This document shows positions 32,016 through 37,736 of a stretch of 37,736 nucleotides of DNA, piece by piece. The stretch is from assembly GCA_027023265.1 (NCBI GenBank), contig JALVVV010000030.1, positions 1-37,736 of the forward strand, written 5' to 3'. Numbering within the stretch: the stretch's first letter is position 1; every line of letters begins with the position of its first letter. The notes beneath the pieces were generated by a model. The model searched no databases. It was not told the DNA's origin and saw only the letters and a program-made list of their open reading frames with translations. The position numbers and the translations under genes were made by a program. Source of the DNA: DHVE2 group archaeon (GTDB taxonomy: Archaea; Thermoplasmatota; Thermoplasmata; Thermoplasmatales; Aciduliprofundaceae).

Positions 32016-32183
32016 TTACAAAACACCTTCAAATTCCTGCTGCAGCTCGATCATAACCTGATCAAGCACCTCATCGAAAGACGCGCTCCTGTACTCCCTA
32101 AGTCCGCCCAGTGGGCTCTGGAGCTTGGCCACGAACACGCCTTCTTCTTCAACGAATTCTACCGTGCATAGAAGCTCCTCCAT
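32016..32183 (-). CDS. Small conserved protein of HicB-like appearance
   Basis: This is 55 residues. I chose ATG 32183 because a minus-strand TATA-like TTTATACATA at 32211-32220 is about 26-30 bases upstream; a longer frame to 32225 has no such support. The beta-beta-beta-alpha pattern (LLCTVEFVEEEGVFVAKLQS, GLREYRSASFDEVLDQVMIE) resembles the small HicB/UPF0150 fold, and its helix spacing fits. No HicA-like toxin is adjacent. The next gene in the operon is unrelated to HicA, so toxin-antitoxin function is not supported. Confidence 0.6.
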   Translation of the reverse strand: MEELLCTVEFVEEEGVFVAKLQSPLGGLREYRSASFDEVLDQVMIELQQEFEGVL

Positions 32184-32224
32184 ACTAAACACCGAGATGC
32201 GAATTGAGATTATGTATAAAAACA

Positions 32225-33472
32225 TTATGCAAGGAAGTATATGATGAGAGTGGTCCCCAGAACAAATATCACCGCTGGAAGCACTCTTACTATTACCTTG
32301 TACAAATTAGCCTTGAAATGCTCTGAAGAAAGGACCAGACAGAGATGTACAGGAGATGTTAGATGTCCTGAATAGCCGGAAGCGTATGCAAGGGCCACCG
32401 CTGCGAAATTTACAGGATTACCCATGTATGGGAGCAATAATGGAAATGTGGCGGCTACGTAAGCCACGGTAACGCCAGTCATAAGTCCTGCAAGGTAAGG
32501 TAGAATCATTATCACAACGAAGGGGGGAATACCGTACATGTTGAAGAACGCGTAAGTGTAGTGCATGGAGTTCGTCTCCAGCACGGCAATCTTCATGAAC
32601 AGTGCGGCGAAGGTCACCCCCAGAAACGTGGGCTTTAGTGCAAATCCCAATGAATACTTAACATCATTTCCATTTTTGTGTGATAGTATTATTGCAATTA
32701 GCAGAATGTCAGTTATCAGAAGAGAATAGAATAGGTCTATTTTCATCAAAACCATTCTTCCTTTTTCCATCCACGGAATCCCTAAAAGGGTTAGCTCCAT
32801 CACCAGTATTATGGGCCACGATGCGAATAGCAGGTCTTTTAAAGCCCCCTCTTTTTCGTTGTTTTTCATTCTTACATTTTTTCGTTTCATTATTGGCAGG
32901 TATATGAATAGGAAACCTCCCGTGATTGCAATTAAAGGTAGAAAAGACATGTGCATGACAAAATCGGAAATAGACACCCCAAAAATTTCAGCGGCTACAA
33001 TCACACCTGTGTAGAGAGGCCATGCGTACTCCCACAGGTGCCTGAACCAGTAATTGAGAGATGTAGATTCCACAGGATTTAAATCCATCTCTTTCGTTAG
33101 GGGATCTACAAGCCTGGCAGAAACATAGGCGCCGCCGGGCATGGGAAGCAGACCTATGAATGCAGATATGGATACAAGGGAAGCGCCGAGGGATGGTGCA
33201 ATTTTTTTAACTGCATCAACCATCAAGTTCAAGTATCCTGTTTTTTCCATAAGTGCCACTATTAGAAGTGAGAGAAATACTATTACAATTATTCTCCAGA
33301 AGCTCCACTGAAGCAAATCCTCAAGCACCGATCCCCAGTTTGCGCCTAAAGTTATGAGGAGAAACATTGCACCGGTAATTATCGCTATTGCAATGTTTAC
33401 TTTGAGCCTTGGAAGCAAAATTATGATAATTATTGCCGTGATTATTAGCGTGAATGCCAAGTTAACGTCCAT
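32225..33472 (-). CDS. DUF401 family integral membrane protein (permease-like)
   Basis: The 415-residue protein has about eleven hydrophobic segments. The DUF401 signature is present: IGLLPMPGGAYVSARLVDP followed by a helix with LNYWFRHLWEYAWPLY. A C-terminal half-repeat contains LAGLMTGVTVAYVAATFPLL and YASGYSGHLTSPVHLC, typical of the ion-transporter-like superfamily of divided helices. It probably transports an organic anion or metabolite, but the substrate is unknown. It is transcribed away from the hsp20 promoter region. Confidence 0.82.
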   Translation of the reverse strand: MDVNLAFTLIITAIIIIILLPRLKVNIAIAIITGAMFLLITLGANWGSVLEDLLQWSFWRIIVIVFLSLLIVALMEKTGYLNLMVDAVKKIAPSLGASLVSISAFIGLLPMPGGAYVSARLVDPLTKEMDLNPVESTSLNYWFRHLWEYAWPLYTGVIVAAEIFGVSISDFVMHMSFLPLIAITGGFLFIYLPIMKRKNVRMKNNEKEGALKDLLFASWPIILVMELTLLGIPWMEKGRMVLMKIDLFYSLLITDILLIAIILSHKNGNDVKYSLGFALKPTFLGVTFAALFMKIAVLETNSMHYTYAFFNMYGIPPFVVIMILPYLAGLMTGVTVAYVAATFPLLLPYMGNPVNFAAVALAYASGYSGHLTSPVHLCLVLSSEHFKANLYKVIVRVLPAVIFVLGTTLIIYFLA

Positions 33473-33619
33473 ATTTAGGTTATTTATTCGTGTTATAAAT
33501 AACTTGCATCATCACGCAAAAGCAGATATTAAAAAAATAAAGAGATATGCCAGAAGGGATGGGATGCCTTTCTGCAATATTCATATTGTATTTATCATAT
33601 ATAAACCCTTTGGAAAAGA

Positions 33620-33664
33620 CTTAAATACTATAACAGTATCATAATAATGTCAACACATAGTTGA
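33620..33664 (+). promoter_or_regulatory. hsp20 promoter with two N5-spaced inverted repeats
   Basis: A TATA-like CTTAAATAC (33620-33628) is overlapped by ATACT-N5-AGTAT (33625-33639). It is followed by TCAAC-N5-GTTGA (33650-33664), 25 bases further on. The second has the same architecture as the CTAAC-N5-GTTAG site bound by the Archaeoglobus heat-shock regulator HSR1. The gene order hsp20 with an ArsR-type regulator fits such control. GGAGGTGAT at about 33670-33678 is the ribosome site. Confidence 0.6.
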
Positions 33665-33682
33665 TAACTGGAGGTGATAAAA

Positions 33683-34249
33683 ATGGTGATGAGGAGAAGG
33701 AGAGATAGGGAAGATAGAAACGACGAATGGAGGGACCCATTCTTCTACGATTGGGATGATTTCTTTGATATAGAGAAGGAGTTCAGGAGAATGGAAGAAT
33801 GGATGAACAGGATAATGAGCGAGTTTGGAAAGGGTGGAGAGATACGTGGTCCTTACGTTTACGGGTTCAGCATGAGAGTGGGCCCTGATGGAAAGCCACA
33901 CATAGAGGAGTTCGGCAACGTGCCCCGGAAATTCCCCGGATCATCGGAGAACATGGCGGAGTACAGAGAGCCGCTGGTAGATGTCATGGAAGGCGAAGAG
34001 ACGATAAGTGTAACTGCAGAGTTGCCCGGAGTTACCAAGAATGACATTGACCTCAGCCTGGACGAGGATAACCAGGTGCTAACTATAAAAGTAGATACTC
34101 CTGAGCGCAAGTACTACAAGGAAGTGGTACTGCCAGCCAAGGTAAAATCTGGAAAGGTTAAAGCAACGTATAAAAACGGAATATTGGACGTGGTGTTTGA
34201 GAGGGAGAAGCCAAAGGAGAAGAAGGGCAAGAAGATAAGCATTGAGTAA
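33683..34249 (+). CDS. Small heat-shock protein Hsp20
   Basis: The protein has 188 residues. An unusually charged N-terminal arm (MRRRRDREDRNDEWRDPF, then FDIEKEFRRMEEWMNRIM) precedes the alpha-crystallin domain from about residue 95: PLVDVMEGEETISVTAELPG, VLTIKV, and KATYKNGILDVVF ending with the conserved A-x-x-x-N-G-x-L. The C-terminal tail is KPKEKKGKKISIE, and its IS-I resembles the IxI motif used for oligomer assembly. It holds unfolded proteins during heat stress. I start at ATG 33683, correctly spaced from GGAGGTGAT; a GTG at 33674 lies within that site. Confidence 0.93.
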   Translation: MVMRRRRDREDRNDEWRDPFFYDWDDFFDIEKEFRRMEEWMNRIMSEFGKGGEIRGPYVYGFSMRVGPDGKPHIEEFGNVPRKFPGSSENMAEYREPLVDVMEGEETISVTAELPGVTKNDIDLSLDEDNQVLTIKVDTPERKYYKEVVLPAKVKSGKVKATYKNGILDVVFEREKPKEKKGKKISIE

Positions 34250-34254
34250 CGCTG

Positions 34255-34719
34255 ATGCCTATGTACGAAGATGACATAGATGCAATCCTGCGCGCAATCG
34301 AAAATCATACCCGGAGAGAGATACTGAGAATGTTAGTGGAGGGCAGACAGTACGCACTCCAGATAGCCAGGGAGTTGAGGACTTCGCAGCAGGCAGTGAT
34401 GAAACACCTGGATATGCTGGAAAACAGGAAAATAATCAAGAGAGCAGGAGAGGAGCGCAGCGAACGTGGCGCCCCAAGAAAAATGTACGAAGTTTCCAAA
34501 TCCTTCTCTCTTTTTGTGGATTTTGCTCCAGGTATATTTGATATCCGCGAATACAACATAGATAAGGTGAGCATCGATGATGTACTGGATGAATTCAGGG
34601 GCATGGATTACGGTGAGGCACTTCGGAGAATAGAGAGAGAAATAAGAGAACTTGAGGTGCGGCGACTTAAACTAATAAAATTGAAAAAGGAAATAATAAA
34701 AAATATGCTTGAGAGGTGA
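34255..34719 (+). CDS. ArsR-type winged-helix regulator, likely heat-shock repressor
   Basis: The 154-residue product has an N-terminal winged helix (IDAILRAIENHTRREILRML, ALQIARELRTSQQAVMKHL, then MLENRKIIKRAGE with the wing GAPRKMYEVS) and a C-terminal helical dimerisation part (ALRRIEREIRELEVRRLKLI). It lies five bases after hsp20, so they are co-transcribed. By position and type it matches Phr/HSR1-style archaeal heat-shock repressors and would bind the repeats at 33625-33664, controlling itself and hsp20. That link is inference. ATG 34261 is an alternative start. Confidence 0.82.
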   Translation: MPMYEDDIDAILRAIENHTRREILRMLVEGRQYALQIARELRTSQQAVMKHLDMLENRKIIKRAGEERSERGAPRKMYEVSKSFSLFVDFAPGIFDIREYNIDKVSIDDVLDEFRGMDYGEALRRIEREIRELEVRRLKLIKLKKEIIKNMLER

Positions 34720-34818
34720 GTTTTTAGCATAGGTGATATAAACAAACTCTCAGCATTACTTTAAATGATTTATGGTTTTCAATCGCATATTTTTTAACAT
34801 GGTCTTACATGGGTATTT

Positions 34819-35334
34819 ATGCGAGCGTTTATAGCAATAGAAGTACCTTACTTTAAGAGTATTGAGAAGTTGCAGAGCGCCATAGAGGGCAAATTCAAGG
34901 CTGTTGAACCCGAAAACATTCATTTGACCTTGAAGTTTTTGGGTGAAATCCGGGAAGGCGATGTTGATAAAATAGCAAGCTTTGTTGGAAGCTGCAAACC
35001 TGAAAAATTTACCATGAGACTGAAAGGAATTGGTTTTTTCCCAAACGAAAATTACATCAAGGTAGTGTGGATTGGCGTTGAAGACGGAAAAATAGTATCT
35101 GATGTTATGAAGTGCATAGATTCCAGGCTCACCACCATGGGATTTAAAAAAGAGCGAAGCTACGTGCCACACATTACCGTCGCGCGGGTCAAAGGCAGAA
35201 TTGATATGGATAAATTACAACCATTCAAAAATATGGTTTTTGGCGATGTTGACGTGGACAAAATAAAAATCAAAAAAAGCACATTGACTCAAGATGGGCC
35301 CATATACGAGGACGTGGCTGTTATTTCCCTTTAA
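34819..35334 (+). CDS. thpR: RNA 2',3'-cyclic phosphodiesterase (2'-5' RNA ligase family)
   Basis: This is a 171-residue 2H phosphoesterase with both catalytic H-x-T-x motifs (HLTLKFLGEI and HITVARVKG) and the RAFIAIEVP N-terminus. It opens 2',3'-cyclic phosphates on RNA ends, such as those from tRNA splicing, and can form 2'-5' links in vitro. A TATA-like GCATATTTTTT near 34786-34796 is about 27 bases before the ATG, so it is leaderless. Its stop overlaps the convergent gene by four bases. Confidence 0.93.
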   Translation: MRAFIAIEVPYFKSIEKLQSAIEGKFKAVEPENIHLTLKFLGEIREGDVDKIASFVGSCKPEKFTMRLKGIGFFPNENYIKVVWIGVEDGKIVSDVMKCIDSRLTTMGFKKERSYVPHITVARVKGRIDMDKLQPFKNMVFGDVDVDKIKIKKSTLTQDGPIYEDVAVISL

Positions 35335-35600
35335 CTGTAGTAGTGCGTATCCTCGTATTTTTTCTCTTCTTTTTCCTCTTTGGCAAGCTCTATTACATCT
35401 ATCGCAGCAATCATGTTGGTGGGTATGAGCCTGAGAGTACCTTCAAGCTCTCCGTGATTCCCGTCCAGCTCAAGGCAAATTGAACTATCTTCTCCAACAG
35501 GTACAAATCCCTGAAAAGTGCCACTGTTCTTTGACACCTCTTCGTTGGAGGTTGCCACGTACACCACACATTTTGATCCGGGCACAAGATTCTTAATCAT
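35331..35600 (-). CDS. Conserved hypothetical, small beta-barrel-like protein
   Basis: The 89-residue product starts in an ATGA overlap with the winged-helix gene upstream on this strand. Strand-rich sequence (SKCVVYVATSNEEVSKNSGT, FQGFVPVGEDSSICLELDG, ELEGTLRLIPTNMIAAIDVI) resembles Sm/SH3-like barrels, ending in a charged EEKEEKKYEDTHYYS tail. It has two cysteines and no metal motif. Coupling to a regulator suggests a joint role, perhaps RNA or ligand binding; I cannot assign it further. Confidence 0.6.
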   Translation of the reverse strand: MIKNLVPGSKCVVYVATSNEEVSKNSGTFQGFVPVGEDSSICLELDGNHGELEGTLRLIPTNMIAAIDVIELAKEEKEEKKYEDTHYYS

Positions 35601-36031
35601 ATTTCTCCCTCCGCTAACTTTGATATATGTTCTGCCATGGTACGGTAATTCTCCATTGCCATTTTAACGTTTGCCTCCACGAAGTTCCAGGCCCTGCTGA
35701 AATTTCCAAATCTAAGCCGGTACTTCTTGGCTATGCCATCGTGCTCCTCTTCTAAAATATCGTAGTTTTTCAGCTTGTTCAGGTGCCGGTATAGCGTGGG
35801 CCTTGAAGTTTTAAGGCAGTTGATGAGCTCGTCAACGCTCCACATTTTTTTGGGGTGTATAAGAAAGCAATCTTTAAAGAGCCTGTATCCCACGGAATTT
35901 TTTGCATCTTCAAAATCTCGGTCATCCTGATATTTTATGTATCCAATTGCAGATAGGAAATAAATAAGGGCCCTGTCCAAATCCGTCTCGGATGTTATCG
36001 GTGAAATCATTTTGACCTGAATTTCAAACAT
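35597..36031 (-). CDS. Winged-helix transcriptional regulator
   Basis: The 144-residue product has a helix-turn-helix at about residues 62-105: KMWSVDELINCLKTSRPTLY, RHLNKLKNYDILEEEHDG, and a wing ending AKKYRLRFG. The N-terminal 55 residues form a helical domain (DLDRALIYFLSAIGYIKYQD), and the C-terminal helices may mediate dimers. A minus-strand TATA-like ATTATATAAC near 36050-36059 lies about 26 bases before the ATG, so it is leaderless. It is coupled to the small barrel protein by ATGA. The target is unknown; self-regulation is a fair guess. Confidence 0.75.
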   Translation of the reverse strand: MFEIQVKMISPITSETDLDRALIYFLSAIGYIKYQDDRDFEDAKNSVGYRLFKDCFLIHPKKMWSVDELINCLKTSRPTLYRHLNKLKNYDILEEEHDGIAKKYRLRFGNFSRAWNFVEANVKMAMENYRTMAEHISKLAEGEI

Positions 36032-36079
36032 ATTTGGCGCATAACAGAATGGGTTATATAATTTTCTAAGTGCGTGTTT

Positions 36080-37736
36080 TTACTCTTTTTTCCATCTTGT
36101 TCTCCCTGCAATCATAAAAATACCTATGACTATGATTATTTCGCATTTTGAATTCAATTCAGGTATGCGCACAGGTTTGAATGTACCAATATTCCCTGCA
36201 TCTCCACTACTACTCACACCACTACTTCCTGCTTTTCCTCCAGATATATTATAATGAACTCCCGTGGAGTTGATGTAGTAATTATTTGTATATAGCAATT
36301 TTATTCTCCCGCCACTACCGCCGCCGCCACCACTTCCTAAAACCCCATAACCACCATCTCCTCCAGTGGCATTTAGATAACCGTTAATTGTTATGTTAGC
36401 TGCCTCTAACAGAATTCCTCCACCACTACCACCTCCGCCTCCTGCTCCTATCCCATTATAACCATTCTCCCCATTTGCGTATATTGCACCATCTACTTTT
36501 ATGTTTCCTCCAGCGTCTATTTTAATATAACCGCCGCCTGAGCCTCCTGCGCCTCCTTTTCCTGTAAAGGCACCAATGAAAGTATTAATTTTTGTATATG
36601 CTCCGCCACCGCCACCAGAGCCCATATCTATGTCATCGCCATCGGCTGTTCCGTAAGGTGTGCCACCGCTGCCTCCATAATTTCCACCGCCATTGCCGCC
36701 ACTACCTCCGTATGCTCCACCTCCCCCGCCACCGCCATTGTAATTTCCACCGCTTCCGGCTCCAGGACCCATACCAGGGGCACCATCTTTGTTAGATGAA
36801 GTTCCTCCCTGTCCACCTTCGTATCCTGTGCCATTAGCAGTTATAACACTATGGTTGTCCATATAGAAATCTCCGGATATTTCAAGGTCAAGTGTGCCAT
36901 TAACCACGATTGTACAGTTTATTAAGATTAAGCCTTCAAAAGATAATGTGTTGTTCCAATATAGCGTCTCATTTTCATACCTTGTGACAGTCCCCGTTGC
37001 TCTTGTCTCCATATCGTTATTTTGCCAAATTTTTATAATACTTATATTTCCATCTTTGTTCCATTCTTCCATGTCGTACTGCCCCAGCCAGTCCCGCGCC
37101 AGTACGAATATGGTTCCATTCACATACGCGTTTCCTTCCAGCTGGTTATTAACGAAAGCAATGGGCACCTTTCTTACCTTCACCCATTTTCCACCGGTGA
37201 ACTTTAAGAGATAAGAACTTGCGTGAAATCCCTTTCCGCTTATTTTCACCATGTAATTCGAGCTGAACGGAAGATACGGTGCGTGGAATGCACCATTTTT
37301 GGACTTTATGTACACGTAAAATGTGTCATTGCCCGTAACCGGCTTTTTTGGGAGTGGTCCTATGTACACGCTAACGTGCCTTCCTGCATATGGTTTTGGG
37401 AACCAAGAGGGTATGGTGGTATTGAGCCACATGTCCGGGCCGTAAGGGTAATCGGGAATTCCATCGCCGTCCACGTCTGGCAGTTTCTTCCCATCTACTA
37501 CAACATAACTTTCGTTGTCCGGTATGCCATCGTTGTTGAAATCGTGGGGATACGGGTCGAATTTATCTGGCACCGTGTCCCTATCTGAATCTATTATGGG
37601 TTTCATTACCACTTCAGGTATGTAGTCTCCGGCTAAAATTGGCGCTGCTGTTTTTATGTAAAAATAGCTTCCAAGACGCTTTATACCAAGCAGGTCTATA
37701 TTTTCGTGGCTGTAATTTCCTTTCTTGACCACATCT
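36080..37736 (-). CDS. Glycine-rich surface protein with calcium-type repeats and sorting-signal-like C-terminus, N-terminus beyond window
   Basis: About 550 C-terminal residues are visible and the frame is still open at the window edge. Early on are Asp-rich repeats of the thrombospondin-3/calcium type (DSDRDTVPDKFDPYPHDF, NNDGIPDN, DVDGDGIPDY). The middle has strand-rich sequence with many N-glycosylation-type sites. From about residue 300 come long Gly runs (GSGGNYNGGGGGGGAYGG and others) alternating with IKIDAGGNIKVDGAIYANG, ILLEAANITINGYLNATGG and similar strand units. This suggests a right-handed beta-helix with Gly-rich loops. The end is IPEL, a hydrophobic stretch, then GRTRWKKE, like archaeal PEF-CTERM sorting tails. 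Cell-surface location is likely. Confidence 0.75.
   Translation of the reverse strand, partial: DVVKKGNYSHENIDLLGIKRLGSYFYIKTAAPILAGDYIPEVVMKPIIDSDRDTVPDKFDPYPHDFNNDGIPDNESYVVVDGKKLPDVDGDGIPDYPYGPDMWLNTTIPSWFPKPYAGRHVSVYIGPLPKKPVTGNDTFYVYIKSKNGAFHAPYLPFSSNYMVKISGKGFHASSYLLKFTGGKWVKVRKVPIAFVNNQLEGNAYVNGTIFVLARDWLGQYDMEEWNKDGNISIIKIWQNNDMETRATGTVTRYENETLYWNNTLSFEGLILINCTIVVNGTLDLEISGDFYMDNHSVITANGTGYEGGQGGTSSNKDGAPGMGPGAGSGGNYNGGGGGGGAYGGSGGNGGGNYGGSGGTPYGTADGDDIDMGSGGGGGAYTKINTFIGAFTGKGGAGGSGGGYIKIDAGGNIKVDGAIYANGENGYNGIGAGGGGGSGGGILLEAANITINGYLNATGGDGGYGVLGSGGGGGSGGRIKLLYTNNYYINSTGVHYNISGGKAGSSGVSSSGDAGNIGTFKPVRIPELNSKCEIIIVIGIFMIAGRTRWKKE

Noticed and set aside
32016-32183. HicB-like antitoxin of a toxin-antitoxin pair
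   Set aside because: No HicA-like partner is adjacent and the fold call rests on a very short sequence.
36300-36840. Glycine-codon repeats as a CRISPR or tandem-repeat array
   Set aside because: The repeats are irregular GGN codon runs within an open frame, with no conserved repeat-spacer unit.

Overview
ORGANISM. The window reads as the chromosome of a thermophilic euryarchaeon, most like the Thermoplasmata/DHVE2 group (Aciduliprofundum-like). Lineage is inferred from gene content: eIF5A with a hypusine loop, archaeal-type AspRS, a two-CxxC protein disulfide oxidoreductase, several KaiC-like ATPases, a hexulose-phosphate synthase/RraA fusion, Hsp20 paired with an ArsR-type regulator, DUF123 and DUF401 proteins, and ThpR. 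Many first genes have a TATA-like box about 26 bases before the start codon and no Shine-Dalgarno, so they look leaderless. Other genes carry GGTGAT-type ribosome sites. I see no rRNA gene and no CRISPR array. LAYOUT. 1-7868 is host chromosome: a partial surface protein, a universal stress protein with an ACR3-like permease, urocanase, a GIY-YIG protein, a small gene under a large palindromic operator, a GNAT enzyme, a frameshifted KaiC-like ATPase with its partner, and a short MazG protein. 7927-14006 is an integrated 6,024-bp genetic element. 13965-21094 holds tRNA-Leu, metG, a PHP phosphoesterase, a Roadblock protein, a large lamin-tail surface protein, a DUF998 protein and tRNA-Gly. 21180-28420 holds a PDO-thioredoxin reductase pair, aspS, an RHH-KaiC operon, the HPS-RraA fusion and a zinc ribbon. 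28594-37736 holds eIF5A-agmatinase, a patch of small doubtful genes, RDD and DUF401 membrane proteins, the Hsp20 heat-shock locus, thpR, a small regulator operon and a partial glycine-rich surface protein. MOBILE ELEMENT. It is flanked by a perfect 56-bp direct repeat containing 14 bases of 5' flank plus the first 42 bases of tRNA-Leu(TAG). Its tyrosine integrase (SSV-type) is split: an N-terminal piece with a ribbon-helix-helix domain at the right end, and the catalytic piece at the left end. Joining 13754-14006 to 7983-8890 restores one open frame of 386 residues. Inside are a CopG-like gene and a 944-residue prim-pol/helicase replication protein, arranged like pRN1-family plasmids, plus five small genes of unknown function. 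The repeat covers the 5' half of the tRNA rather than the usual 3' half. Integration has therefore left the tRNA's native promoter on the far side of the element, and the intact tRNA now sits behind element DNA. REGULATION. The clearest sites are a 33-bp near-perfect palindrome over the predicted start of a 68-residue gene (4604-4636) and two N5-spaced inverted repeats before hsp20. One of the latter resembles the known Archaeoglobus HSR1 site.
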